Positions 48,131 through 60,022 are shown, counted from the stretch's first letter. The stretch is 64,000 nucleotides of DNA from Ilyonectria destructans (GCA_020740775.1 JAHEWK010000009.1:3162001-3226000); one strand, 5' to 3'. Translations and numbers: made by a program. Notes: generated by a model not told the origin, from the letters alone.

Positions 48131-48479
48131 TGAGTTGACTTCCTCGCATTGCGCCTTCCCCGAGGCTTCGGAGTTGGAATGGTGCCATGGTCAGGCCCTC
48201 AAAGGGGCTCGGATTGGGGCGCCGGATCAAAAGCTTGATAGCGTGTGGGACTGTTCATTTCAGTTGGAGTCCCATGGTCTTCACCGTTTGGGAAGAACTC
48301 AGGCCCCCATCCTGTCTCGCTACAATGTTCACCCCTAGGAGATTGATGGTGATAGCGAGGCCCCTGAGCACGCACGACGTGGCCTACACTTTCGGTCAGA
48401 AACTTTTCTTGTAAATACTCAAGTGCGCTTTTCTTTCATTTGGTCCCAACCACGAAGTGGAAGAAGGTCAGGTCCTGTA

Positions 48480-49038
48480 CCATTATCCTAGGAAGCTCAA
48501 ACAGTAGTTAGTCTGGCCATCCGGAGATCTATATCGCCGATTCAGAAGAGGCGTCAGAGATGCTAGCTTGCCTCGTGTCCATTGGGTCGGATTTTTGGGC
48601 GGTCTCCAGCGTATCGTTCAGCGCACTGCCGCCACATCTCCACTAAACGAGAAATCGATGTATTGTTACATTTGCATAGGATGTTTCACGGCCCGCGGCG
48701 TCAACTCTCACTTGACTTTGAAGCACGTCCGCGAAAGGCAGTTCAAGCAGCCGTTCCCTTGTCCTGAATGCCAAAGGCAAGGGAACAAGGAGGTGCCCAT
48801 TGACGGGGTGGATGCCTGGTTATTACATGTGCAGATGGTCCATGATGGGGGACGGAAAATTCCCACCGTGACTAAAGTCGATGGAGAAGAACGGGAAAGG
48901 AAGGTTGTATTGATTGGGGAGAAACGAAACCGGGAGGAGGCAAAAGTGTTAACGAGAAAAGAAGGCCAGTTGGGGGGCAGACAAAAGAAGAAGCTTAAGG
49001 GCTGTCATGAGGTGGCGAGTGAGGGGAGCATTAAGTGA
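48480..49038 (+). pseudogene. zinc-finger protein 3' relic
   Basis: The frame ending at 49038 contains two Cys/His clusters, CYICIGCF...HLTLKH and CPECQRQG...HVQMVH, then a Lys/Arg-rich tail. Upstream the same frame continues as LVWPSGDLYRRFRRGVRD but is cut by TAG at 48505-48507 right after LKQ, again where Gln would fit. C2H2-type pairs like this occur at the ends of some fungal FluG/DUF3435-type proteins and in unrelated regulators; the assignment is open. Sequence further upstream (48135-48475) also looks like an eroded frame with stops. The 156-residue open part could still be translated from an internal start. Confidence 0.5.
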
Positions 49039-50480
49039 TGAGGGCATTGGACTAGAATGGGACTTTGAGACTGGTCCCCATGGGGATGAGGAATTCTGGG
49101 TTACTTGGCAAGACTTGGATTATTGCTAGATGTTAAGTGTGGCAAAAATCCTACTACTCAAGAATAAACGCAAGAAGTGCGCCGCATTTCCCACGTACGT
49201 GTAGTAAAATGAGGACATATCTGTTGAGACACAATCTGTAAAAGTAATGGATACCCACTCTGATGCTAGTATGAATGTGGTATATATGCCTGGTCCTTTC
49301 AACACCACCCCGCAGGTCAATCTGAAGCCGCATTGGCGTAAGGTTGAGCTGGAGACTAGCTTTAGTCAATTTTGCTCTGGTCGATTGTTCCTCCATGATT
49401 GGGAGACTTTTTTGATTTTTTGTTTGCTCCACTGAATTGAGGAGACTTTTCTTGACCCCATGCTTATGGGCTCAGCAAGAACAGATAAGAAATGCTAGGC
49501 TCAGAAGGCAAGAGCTCTTGATGTCTTTCACTGGAGGGGCTTGAGTCCGAGCTGTCTGCTACCACGATGATAGTTTATCGTAACTCTTCTGGCTGAGAGA
49601 TCCGCAATAAGGACCTCTCAATACATCCAGGGTTTACAATACATCGCGCTCGTCCCGACAATAGCATTCTATTAGTAGCCATAGTGGCTTCCGAGACAGC
49701 TCTTATTGCCCCGTTGACAGCAGGCCGTAAATATCCATTATGCAGCCTTAGGCTGTAACATCTTAATTATTCTTTATATTCTTAGTTGGAGAGGGGTACT
49801 TTAGTAACTGTAACAGCCTGTAGCGAACCTCTAATAGCTAGATTTCTATTCTCAGCCAGCTAAATGAGTTGGTTCGTTAGGCATTCTTAACAATATTGCA
49901 TCTAGTTTATTATACAAGCTTTCTGACGGTAAGCTCGTACCTATTTGCATTTACATCTCTTCTATTCCTCGGCAGATAGAGTCTTATATTACAAGTAGCT
50001 AAGATATAATTAGTTGTAGCAGACCCACTATAGGGGCTCCACTTCAGCATACTAAACGGCTGACCGACACAGTTCCCTTTATAAATTTAGAAAAGCAAGG
50101 CTCTTTCAATCTCTCTACCGTATACACTTATTGGGCAAAATCGCATATACTGTGGTAGCTAGAAGGATATTACTATAACAGTTATACGCCCAGTTATCCA
50201 AATATACTGACAGATTCTACTAGATCTAAAAGCACTCAGAGTGCTTTTTTAGATGCACAGCACATAAATACGGGGCCGGATAGCTCAACCACCAACACCA
50301 GACAGACACACAGACCGCACCCACTCTCACCCCATCAGCTATCGACACTTACACATTAATCCGCTTTTCTCCACATATCTGCAAAAGCAATTAACCACCA
50401 GGTACCCTATGTTCCAGAGATAGAACTCTATCGCATAGTACGGGCAGATATACCCTAATCGACAGTACGCATCTTATACA
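49039..50480. other. intergenic with repeat copy B
   Basis: Contains dispersed repeat copy B (49223-49304), and otherwise mixed, partly AT-rich sequence from about 49740 with no recognisable domain. It leads into the pseudogene at 50480. Confidence 0.4.
49223..49304 (+). repeat. dispersed repeat copy B, uninterrupted
   Basis: The 82-bp intact form of the repeat: GTTGAGACACAATCTG, GATGCTAGTATGAATGTGGT, then ATGCCTGGTCCTTTCAACA. It represents the empty target site for the TA element that splits copy C. Confidence 0.8.
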
Positions 50481-51825
50481 GATATATCTCTTATACTTCC
50501 CCCCGCCCAAGCCCTACATCCTCAACCCCAGCCGCAGTTCCAAGCTACCTGACCGGCTTTTACAGGCCCGACAACTTAACCCCGACTTTTTGGGTTACAC
50601 TGCGGAGAACCCCGCATTATACCAGCCCGTAAGCACCAGCCCGAGCCATACTTTAGGTGACGGCGCTGCAGTGCTCCAGGCACTCATCTTTCCAGACACA
50701 TTTAGCTGCAGTATAGTTAGCGCGAGGGAGATACTTATCGAAGGTTCCCTACCCTTTATCTTCTTCCACTTCGTCCTGCAATATTAAAAAACCTGTACAA
50801 GCAATATAAAAGGAGATATCACCCTCACTTAATTCTATTCTGACGGCAGTACTGGCAAGCTTTCTTCTGGCAAGGGCTCAGTCGGGCCTCTCTATACGCT
50901 CGAGAGGCTTCTGTCTGAGTTTGCAAAATATAGGAAATTAGGCAACAGGAGATACCCAACTTCTTTGGTGTCAGCCAGCAATTAAATTATAGACAGCTTA
51001 AAGCGCACCTTTAACAAATACTACAAAGATAGCGAGCATCCAGATTAGATCTGGATTATTTTCATCAGGATTCCCTACGGCCGGATACAAACGACAAAAG
51101 TCCACTCCGCGCGAAAATTAGCAGAGGAATACCAGCATCTAGAGCCCTCGAAGTTCACGTATAAGTACCTTTTCAAGTGGGCTATTCCATAAGAATATAT
51201 AGTGCACTCCATCTCAGTCGAAACACTCATATATCGTGGGCTCAAGATAGACCAGTTCAGGTATATCGGTTACGAACGCGCCTGGTATAGATGCAACAAA
51301 AGCAGGCTCCCGCCTCTTTCCTTACTACACAAAGCAATAGCCGACGAATATATTCGACATTACTACGACCGCTGGGAAGTTGGAGTCGCGCTAGAGCTTT
51401 TCGCAAAATGCTTTAGCGCAAGAGCACCTGTGGACTGGATTGCTAATCAGCTATTCGAAGACCTCGTCATAATGCCGTGGGTGGATCGCGACGGAGACCC
51501 TCACTTTGGAAGCGTTTCGTACCTGAATGCAACAACAGAAGACCTTACTTTCGGGTTCTTCCCATAAGTTCAAGACGGGATACATGTGGCTCTGATCGAA
51601 TAGTGGCTGCTGGACGAAGACTTTATTCTGGGCCTTGATGTATACGACGAATAGCGGGAGCTGCAGCTAGACCTTATAATTGATAGATAGATTGACTTCT
51701 ATGAAGACTGGTGTGGCCAAGGGTATGGCACTGTCAGCTATAAGATCGCTAAAGCTAAACTTGAGTATATAGAGGAGAGATTGCATGCAGATATTAAGAA
51801 GGCAGCTATAGAGATTGGCCTGTAA
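50480..51825 (+). pseudogene. uncharacterised fungal protein with nine RIP-type stops
   Basis: A single reading frame runs from about 50480 to 51825 without frameshift, broken only by TAA or TAG: 50785-50787, then stops following the contexts LT, SN and PD, one near 51191, then 51565-51567, and three within EQW, DEQRE and DRQID-like contexts, before TAA at 51823-51825. Every one can be explained by CAA/CAG to TAA/TAG; no TGA occurs. Recognisable strings are WIIFIRIPYGR, KFTYKYLFKWAIP, VHSISVETLIYRGLKIDQFR and RAPVDWIANQLFEDLVIMPW. They resemble an expanded family of fungal proteins of unknown function (possibly DUF7587-type; uncertain). The gene must have had at least one duplicate when RIP acted. 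Confidence 0.75.
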
Positions 51826-52437
51826 ACAACCTTACCAGAAACAATCTGATATATATACTGACTTTATTCCCTGCCTTACCCCTATTCGAGTCTAGTTCGC
51901 CAACTGTATCAGTATGCCACCAGCAACTTAATTGCTTATCAGTTAAAGGAAAAAGTAGATTAGTAGTAGGAGCAGATAGAAGCCAATAAAAGGCAAGTAA
52001 ATTAAAAGGCCAGCCCCACAAACTTCCCTCTGGTATTCCAGTTCCATCTCAATTAATAGGGTCTATATAGCCTTACAACATAGTGACCGCGCTCTCCTCC
52101 ACTCTTCCCTCATCGGCCAGGCATCATAACACCCTAATCACCCAGCCCTGACAATTCTCTCTGCAGCCCGATGTGCAGCACTTAGTGCCGGCTCTGCCCG
52201 GGCTATTTAGTCGACCCTGGCAAACTGGGAATCGCTGGGGTTTGCATTCAGAACCTGGTGCCAAGCAAAGGACGCAGAGTCCAAGATATCGTTATTTGGA
52301 GAGTGTCGGTGGCGCATATACTCGGCGTCGCCTTTGATTTGCCAGGCCTGGCCCTTTCCTATTCCAGCGGAGTCGGATCAGTGAGAGAACCAAGATCAGT
52401 GTGTATGCTCGTTTTGAGCACTACAATGGATAGATAT
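51826..52437. other. intergenic
   Basis: About 600 bp with no gene recognised. The open frame at 52258-52443 has no motif. It leads into dispersed repeat copy C. Confidence 0.35.
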
Positions 52438-53790
52438 CAGTAATGGGTACCCACACTGATGCTAGTATGAATGTGGTATACCGTAAAAACTCGGTCAACT
52501 CGAACACCTTAGCTCGTCCCAAAAGAAGGATCAGCCAACCACATCACCTCTTTCGTCGATTAAACCGCTGGGTAGCCCCGTCAAATCCACATTATAACTA
52601 ATCAAGTAATTCGCCTTGACGGTTACCCGGGGGCTTGACTATGCTAGGCTGCCCCCTCTCCCTTAGAGAGGGGGCGACAAAACCCGTAACCGCATTGCAT
52701 TCGTAACCAACTTATTTAAGTTTAGAAATCTATATATATATCTATAAAATAGCCACTAAGGAAGCTTAAATAATATAAAATATATTAAGTACTTATAAAT
52801 ACAATATGAAAATTTTAAAGTTTTTTATCAATAGATTATTAAGATATAAATTCTTAAAGTATATAGGTTAAACTTTTTCTAAGTAATTTCCTTAAGGAGA
52901 TTTCATTCTATAGTAGTAAATTTTAAAAATAAAATAAAAGAAATTCTATTTAAATAGCCTTTACATAGTAAAATCTAATACAATTAGATAGAATATAAAG
53001 ATAAATATATTAAATAGTCTTTATATTATATTATTAATTTACTATTTATTTATTTAATTAAGATATATATTAGCGATATAATTTACTAATCTATTATAAT
53101 ATCTATTAAATAAATATAATAATAATTAATTCTATTTAGATTTTACTATTAATATTATATAGTATATAGTAAGATTTATTATATATTTTATATTATATTT
53201 TTCTTTAGTATAATAAAAAGATTATTTTATTTTTTATTAAATATATAAAAATAATAAAATTTTAAAAATAATATATTTAGATAGCTAAATATATAAAATA
53301 TCTATTTCAAAAAGTTTATCTATATACCTCTAATATATAGAAAGTTATAGATATATTTAGATATTCTCTATATAAATTTAAATTTCAGTAAAAATTTCCC
53401 TAAGTAAACTGTCTTAGTATAAAATTAACCTCTACACTTTAAAGCTCTATAGTATATTAAATACTTTATTAAAATCAATAATTTCTTAAGCTCTATATAT
53501 TTAAATTTTAAGGCTATGTAATAGTATTTAACCTAGAAATCTATATATAATATCTAATTTTATATAGATTTTTAAAGCTAGAGAAGTTAGTTACGAATGC
53601 GACGCGGTTACAAGTTTTGTCGCCCCCTCTCCAAGGGAGAGGGGGGAGCCTTTAGCTTCCAGTGGAGCCTGCGATCACGTAAGCTAAAGTCAGCCCCCCG
53701 GGTAACAGCGGAAATATGGGGATAAATAGGGCCAACTAAGGTGTTCGAGTTGACCGAGTTTTTACGGTATATGCCTGGTCCTTTCAACAG
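52438..53790 (+). repeat. dispersed repeat copy C, split by a TA element
   Basis: The left part 52438-52478 (AGTAATGGGTACCCAC...GAATGTGGTA) and right part 53770-53790 (TATGCCTGGTCCTTTCAACA) are contiguous in copy B. The 1287-bp TA-flanked element sits exactly between them. Confidence 0.85.
52481..53767. mobile_element. 1.29 kb TA-targeting DNA element, 32-bp perfect TIRs
   Basis: The left end, 52481-52512, starts CCGTAAAAACTCGGTCAACT; the right end, 53736-53767, is its exact reverse complement over 32 bp. TA duplications flank it (52479-52480 and 53768-53769). Removing element plus one TA restores the uninterrupted repeat seen at 49223-49304. Inside the TIRs are further, less perfect inverted arms of about 180-230 bp that share CCCCCTCTCCCTT and GGGGGCGACAAAAC, then an AT-rich core (about 52715-53585) without transposase. 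This is a non-autonomous element of Tc1/mariner/pogo type by target site. Confidence 0.9.
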
Positions 53791-54357
53791 TAACACTGGG
53801 CCTTCTCTGGCGAGCCGTACCTGCACCGCCCCGTACACGCACCCCTGGTTTGATGAGTCAGCAACAGCTCCTATAAATCCCCCTCCTAAATGCCCTAAGA
53901 GCCCTATAACAGTAATTATTTTACGGGCTATCTTGACCACGCAAAATACAGCATTTTGCACCTCTTCTTTGTGACATTTGCTACAGGTAGGCAATTTCTT
54001 CTCCAGCGGCTCAATTGACGGCTTGGGCTCCTGCGGCTCGGGCTCCTGCGGCTCGGGCTCTTGTGGCTGCTGGGGCTGCTGAAGCTGTCGGGGCCCGTGG
54101 TTGTGGCGAGAAAATCGGGCTTCAGTGCGATGTTTGAGATGCCACAGCTCGTAAGAGTCTTCTTTGGCTAGGATTGAAATTTGGCAGCCTTGACGCCAGC
54201 GATTGCAAGCAAATAAAATAGAAGGTCGCTCAGAGCCACCCCAAAATGAACGTGACCGTCGAATAATAAATCTATAGCCACCAATTGCTGCGTAAATTGC
54301 AAGATCTAATGAAAGATCTTCAAGTGAATCGTAAAGCTGTTGAGGTGGGAGGTCCAT
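53608..54357 (-). CDS. ORF with N-terminal domain of MULE-type transposase (truncated)
   Basis: A 249-residue open frame whose first 90 residues, with GYRFIIRRSRSFWG, an ACNRWRQGC segment and WHLKHRTEARFSRHNHGP, resemble the zinc-binding FLYWCH/WRKY-GCM1-like start of fungal Mutator-like transposases. A minisatellite-encoded EPQEPEPQEP tract and a CxxC...C segment follow. The frame then runs out through the left inverted repeat and beyond the element, so the catalytic DDE domain is missing. It is probably a non-functional leftover of an internally deleted element. Confidence 0.4.
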   Translation of the reverse strand: MDLPPQQLYDSLEDLSLDLAIYAAIGGYRFIIRRSRSFWGGSERPSILFACNRWRQGCQISILAKEDSYELWHLKHRTEARFSRHNHGPRQLQQPQQPQEPEPQEPEPQEPKPSIEPLEKKLPTCSKCHKEEVQNAVFCVVKIARKIITVIGLLGHLGGGFIGAVADSSNQGCVYGAVQVRLAREGPVLLLKGPGIYRKNSVNSNTLVGPIYPHISAVTRGADFSLRDRRLHWKLKAPPSPLERGRQNL

Positions 54358-54483
54358 TGAGGTAGATGCTAGAGGCAGCTGTTATAGGGCTCTTAGGGCA
54401 TTTAGGGGGGGGATTTATAGGGGCTGTTGCTGACTCATCAAACCAGGGGGTGCGTGTACGGGGCGGTGCAGGTACGGCTCGCC
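53809..54483 (-). mobile_element. 675-bp element with ~104-bp terminal inverted repeats
   Basis: Left arm 53809-53912 starts GGCGAGCCGTACCTGCACC; the right arm 54379-54483 is its near-perfect complement, differing by a few bases. Long TIRs and the transposase N-terminus inside suggest a deleted Mutator-like (MULE/Hop) element. No 9-bp target duplication is visible (GCCTTCTCT against GACCGGATC). The right end is 154 bp upstream of the glycosyltransferase ATG, so it may form part of that promoter. Confidence 0.8.
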
Positions 54484-54637
54484 GACCGGATCCCTCCGTC
54501 TGACACTTATGCTTTAATACGGTGTTTTCCTTCTTCACCTGGCCGCCACTTCTCTTTCTTCTTCCTCTTCTTCTCATTCTACCACCACGGTCGTTACTGG
54601 TTTTTTTTCAGGCTCTACCCCACCAAAATTTCCCACA

Positions 54638-55930
54638 ATGCTGCCCAGCTACAGCTACAAGCAGCGCGGCCGCTTCTCGGAAATCGTACAAGACCTCTCA
54701 CAGCGATGCCCTCGCTGGCTTGTACGGAGACGGAATTGGGTGCTCGTCCTCGTCGTCGCGACATGCAGTGTCTTGGTCTCTATCATTGTCCTTCACGGTA
54801 ACAGCCTTGCCGATTATTCCTCACAGCAGTGGCAGTAAGCACTTCATTTCCCACGAGACACCTGGAGCCAATTACGTGATTTGGGCCTATTTCTGACTAG
54901 CGTGCTTCAGCTGGACGGTTGGACGGCACGGCGATGAGAAGACAGTAAAATTGCCTTTTGCATGGAAATATTTATCTCAAGACCCTTTGACGAGTTTTAC
55001 GGCCGAGGATGGCAATGTATATGAACTGTCGCCCGATGCACCATTATGGCGGAATCTGGGGAAGAAGGTCCTAATCCTCGATGTCGATTCTCGGTTGGAT
55101 ACTAGCAAGGGCGCTATGCTCAACCCAGACAAGCCGACCCGGAAGACAATGAACAAGCGGACAGGAGGGATTCTCAACCACATGCTTTACGGTTTGTCCA
55201 CCATTCCCTTCGCCGCTGACAGCCCAGACTGACACTCGCATCAGCACTCATGCATGGCTACGACTACCGACTGGTACGTCCTCCAAGCTATGAGGATCGA
55301 CACGGTACATGGGTCAAGGTCCCCGCCATCAAAGAGGCGCTGAAGACCCACGACATCGTCGTCTTCCTCGATGCAGACGCTATTTTCCACTACATAGACC
55401 TTCCGCTCGAATGGCTCATGGGTCATTGGAACATCACAACCAACACTCTCCTGGCGGCCCCTATCGACATTGAGGAGGAGGTGAATTACGACTCGCAAGG
55501 TCAACTTTACTGGAACACGGGCTTCGTCATTGCCCGGCAGAGCGAGCTCACTCAGGAGATGTTTACGAAGTGGGAGGCGTGCCCCACCGAAGAGGAATAC
55601 GAGGGTTGTAGTCGCTGGCTGGAGGAATGGGCACATGAGCAGGCGGCCTTTGGGAACCACATCCGCTACGACTACAACACTGATGGGCACCTGACACCCA
55701 TCCCTTGCAACGAGGCCAATGGCAGCCCGGATCCGAGGGGCAACTGCAGGGGTGTCTTTATTCGTCACTACTGGCACAGTAAGGAGTATGTCGTCGACGA
55801 GCTGTACGAGCAGATTTCCTCCGAAACGGTTGAGACGCTGCATCGTATGTTTCATAACGACTTGGACCAGTTTTTTGTGGATGGGAGTAATCTGACTTAT
55901 CCTTTGTTTAACGGCGATTTGGTTATTTAG
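54638..55930 (+). CDS. GT34-like (GMA12/MNN10) galactosyl/mannosyltransferase
   Basis: Exons 54638-54834, 54911-55191 and 55245-55930 join to 1164 nt, 387 residues. It has the type II membrane layout: a short basic cytosolic tail (RWLVRRRN), a single anchor at residues 34-52, then a luminal domain. That domain has KKVLILDVDSR, a TGGILNHMLYALMHGYDYRL helix and DIVVFLDADAIF with the DxD metal-binding pair Asp202/Asp204. The end carries QLYWNTGFVIARQSE, WAHEQAAFGN and GVFIRHYWHSKEY, the order seen in GT34 enzymes such as Mnn10/Gma12. It should act in the Golgi on N- or O-glycans using a nucleotide sugar. All splice sites are regular. A MULE-like TIR lies 154 bp upstream. Confidence 0.88.
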
Positions 55931-56520
55931 GGTAGTATCTGGGAGGACAGGCTGGGTATAATACAGGGCATGTACAATAAGATGGAATAAAATTATCGCG
56001 CTGTATTGATGGTGTATTATAACACTGATTAGTGTGACGGCTGTGCTTAGCCTGTACGGGAGGTATAGGGTAGGCGCGGATCGTGGGGTGTTCAGGTCCT
56101 GGTAGGGATCCGGACGTCGTGGTGTAAGTCGTAGTGTGGTTACTGTGAACGGGGCAATACAGTAGAGTGATCTGTCACGTCTGGTAATGTATAGCTGGTA
56201 CAGTGAGCTAGGTAACCAATTGTTATTGATAGCTGAGGAGCTGTGCCTGGAAGAGGTACAGCCCTCAGTTGTCTACTTACTAGGTGGATCGCAGAGTCCG
56301 TGGGAGCGTGCGATCCCTGGATTGTTGCGATCCTGTGGGGATTGGCTGAAATTTGTGGGTACTGTTTTACTGCCGGTGGTGACCGCCTGGTCATCACCTG
56401 GGACGTGACAATTAGTATTAAAGAAGACATCTCATATAGTACCTTACTTATACCCTTCTGTATTGTAGTGTGATGGTTGGGCACTACCTTATATCTATAA
56501 GTTTAGGGTAGGTCAGTCCT
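55931..56520. other. 3' flank of the glycosyltransferase
   Basis: GC-balanced for about 550 bp, then passes into the RIP-saturated block. Only short frames without a motif are present. Confidence 0.45.
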
Positions 56521-57039
56521 AATTAGTTTATATAATAGATAAAGAGTTATGCTATTTTAAAAACTCCTTATTGCTAGTGATATAACTTTTCACGTAATAT
56601 TCAGTAATTTCTTTCTTATTTCCTTACCTTCCCCTCTATATACTAAAATTTCTATAACAGCTATAGGTAACTAAGAATTATATAAAAATCTCTTAGCTTA
56701 CTGTATAATAATAATATTAACTGTAGTAAAGTTAATTTTCGGGCCCTACTTTATATAGAGTAGAGTTAATTTAAATAATAGAGGGAAAGTTAATTTAGAT
56801 AATAGAAGTAAAGTTAATTTTCTGTCAGCTAATTATTATAGCGATATTGCGTATTATATAAGAATTGCAATATAGTAAACTATATAGAGAGGCTTTTAGA
56901 CGCTATTTACTTATATTAAGAATAAAATATCTTATATATAAGTGAAATTTGTTATTTTTCCTTTATTATAAAGCCTTTTATTTATCTTAAAAGATACTGA
57001 ATTATAATATATAAAAAGTATAGCTTTATATATATATTC

Positions 57040-57342
57040 TGTTAAAGTCTATAAATATATAACTTTATAACTTTTTTATAAAATTAAGCTTTAAGCTTTA
57101 AGCTTTAAAATATAGCTTAAAAATTCTAATAAAAATCTTATAATTATATACTAAAATACAGTATTAATATTATTATTTACACTATATAATTAATCAGTTT
57201 AAATTAGCTTATTAATCTATTAGAGGTTATAAAGCAGTAAAATAAAGTAATATTATTATAAAAAAGATATTCTAATAAAGAATATAAAGATAAAGAGTAT
57301 ATAAAGATAAGAGGTAAATAGTATAAAATAGTATAAAATAGT
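57040..57342. repeat. head-to-head LTR2 fragments
   Basis: 57040-57220 is the first ~180 bp of LTR2 (TGTTAAAGTCTATAAATAT...). It is joined directly to 57221-57342, which is the reverse complement of the LTR2 3' end (GAGGTTATAAAGCAGT...). The two pieces meet at an internal breakpoint. Confidence 0.75.
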
Positions 57343-58084
57343 AAGTAATAAGTAGAAATAGAGAATACTAAAAATATATAATCTATCTAAAAGTAGATTT
57401 ATAATAACTATAATAGTATTATAATAAAAAGAGTAAATAAAGTTAGAATTAAAATTTAAATAAATAGCCTAATTAAGTAAGAATAATAATCTTTCCAGCT
57501 AATACTATTTAATTAAATAGATCTTTAAGAAGTTTTAAAAGAATAAGTTAAAAAACTGTTAATTAAATAAGATATTAAAATAATAGTACTTACTAATAGA
57601 CTCTATATAAAGTTTTTTAATTTATAGCTCTAATAGATTAGGCTACTAATTTTTATTTAGTATAGTATTTTTTATTAAAGAAAGTTATTAATTTTAGCTT
57701 TAATTACAGTAAGAATCTAATTAAATAATTTAATTTCCTAAAAGACTGAAAAACTCTAACTTAACTATCTCTCTATATAGTACCTACTTATTCTTAAGTA
57801 TCTAGAAACTATATATACTAATTGTAACTTTATATATAGACTGAAGAAATTATCCTACTTAGAATAATTAGAAAGAGATATATAGAAATAGTAAAAAGAG
57901 GAGATTTTTCTAACTGTAACTAAAAGAAAGAAATAGATAACTTTAAGATTAAAGAAAAAAAAAAGAGAGAAAGAGAGAATTTTTAATTTAAACTTTATAG
58001 ACTGTTATAATAATAGACTAACTTAATATTAAATTTTATAATTTTATATTAACTTTTAATAGATAATAAATTAGCCTTTATAAA

Positions 58085-58629
58085 TATTAAAATCTATAAA
58101 TATATAACTTTATAACTTCTTTATAAAATTAAGCTTTAAGCTTTAAGCTTTAAAATATAGCTTAAAAATCCTATAAAAATTCTTATAAGAAGATATTAAA
58201 ATACAGTATTATTACTGATATTTATACTGTATAACTAATCAGCTTAAATCAGCTTATTAATCTATTTATACTTTAAAATTAATTAATTTTAAAGTATATA
58301 CTATTTGAAATTAATATTACTTAATAAGGAAAGTATCTATAAGAATAAATATAATACTATAAGAAAGCTGGAATTTAGAGCTTTCTAATAGTATACCTAT
58401 TATTTTAATATAATAATTAGATTTTAAGTAAATTATCTATAAAAAGACTAAAACTCCCTAAGTAATTTCAGACTTATAATATATTATTATCACTATATTA
58501 TACACTATTAATATACTATTTTATACTATCTACCTTTTATTTTTATATACCTTTTAACTTTATATTCTTTATTAAAATATCTCTTTTATAATAATATTAT
58601 CTTATTTTACTGTTTTATAACCTTTAATA
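58085..58629 (+). repeat. LTR2 solo copy, heavily mutated
   Basis: About 545 bp matching LTR2 throughout, with ends decayed from TG...CA to TATTAAAATC...CCTTTAATA. It is flanked by ATAAA on both sides (58080-58084 and 58630-58634), consistent with a 5-bp target duplication. Confidence 0.8.
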
Positions 58630-59793
58630 ATAAAAAAGGCTATTTAAAAACTAATAATTAGAATTCTTTATAGATATTTAATAAAGTAATTAATTAAATA
58701 ATTTCTTTTAATTTCTATTTTAAAAATCTAAAGAAAAAACTTTAAAAATTAAATTACTTTTTACTTTTTATTAATATTCTTATACTTTATCCTTAATACT
58801 TATTACACTCCTTTTATTATTGCTTTTTTATCTAACTTTATATAATTTTATTCTTTTTTAAATTTCTATTAATCTTTTAAATAATATCTTTCTATTAAAA
58901 TTTAATTACTATATTATAGAGTATATATAAAGCCTAAATATTACTTATTAAAAGGTACTATATTACTTAATTTAAAATAAAAGTAAGATTTAATTAGTTT
59001 CTTACTTTATATATTATTTATAAGGTACTTATAGATAAAGATATTTAATTAAATAATCTATAGAAAAAAACTATTTTATTACTTTTTATAAAGAGACTTT
59101 AAGCTCTTTAGATTAATAGTATATTAGTAATATCTAGAAGAGGTAAATTATTAACCTCTATTATATTACTTAATATAGTTAGATATTATTTTAAGCTTAT
59201 TAATAAAGAAAATTATTTTAAATTACTACTATTAAAAGCTGAATTAAGTTAAGATAACTAATATAAACTATATATAGAAATAGATATTTAGAGAGCTTTA
59301 CTAGCCTTTAACTATTACTTAAAGGCTTAATTATCTTTTTTTTTTTAATCTGATATAGATAATATTATAACCTTAACCTTCTTATTAAGCTATATAAAAT
59401 TAATTATAGATATATTCTTTATTATATCTATTAAACTCTAGTATTTAATAAGACTCTCTATATAACTGGAAATATTAGATATTTACTTTATCTTCTTCTT
59501 TATTATAGCTATCTTTTTAATATTAATTTCTATAGAATATAAGCTTTTTCTTATAGCTTAAAACTTAAAGTAAGTAGTATTAATTAAGCTACTAATAGAA
59601 ATTTATATATCTTTTTAAATAGGTATTATTTTATTAATTACAGTATAATTATAAAACTTATATTATATAATTAATTAATTAAATAGAGTTATAAATAATA
59701 CTGGTAGCTAAAGAACTATATAATTCTATTAATAGTAGTAATTTACTTTAATTAGAGGTATTATAATATAATTACTATAAAACTTATTAGTAT

Positions 59794-60022
59794 TTTATTA
59801 GTAGGAGATATACTTAGTGCAGATAGAGCCTATAATAGTAAGAATTTAAAATACTCTAAAGTTTAAGTTAAAAAGAGATCTTACAGCTAAAATCAGTAGA
59901 GGGATTTTAATAAAATAAATAAGTAAGTACTTAATTAGATACTTCTAAATATAATAGAACTTAAAGAAATAAGAATAAAAAGATAAAAGCTGCTATAATA
60001 GCTATTTAAATAGTAAGATAAT
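59794..60022 (-). repeat. LTR1 second-half fragment, reverse
   Basis: 229 bp reverse-complementary to the last part of the Gypsy LTR (31691-31915 region and its 3' twin). It ends exactly at the LTR2 copy at 60023. With the fragment at 63121-63274 and a 5-bp overlap it sums to 378 bp, the full LTR1 length. Confidence 0.85.

Noticed and set aside
48480..49038. Starship captain (DUF3435 tyrosine recombinase)
   Set aside because: Only a zinc-finger tail resembling those sometimes attached to such proteins is visible. No tyrosine recombinase catalytic residues were found.
50480..51825. Stop-codon reassignment or readthrough (TAA/TAG as Gln)
   Set aside because: Intact genes in the same window end at TAA/TAG and use CAA/CAG normally. 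RIP explains the pattern without a new code.
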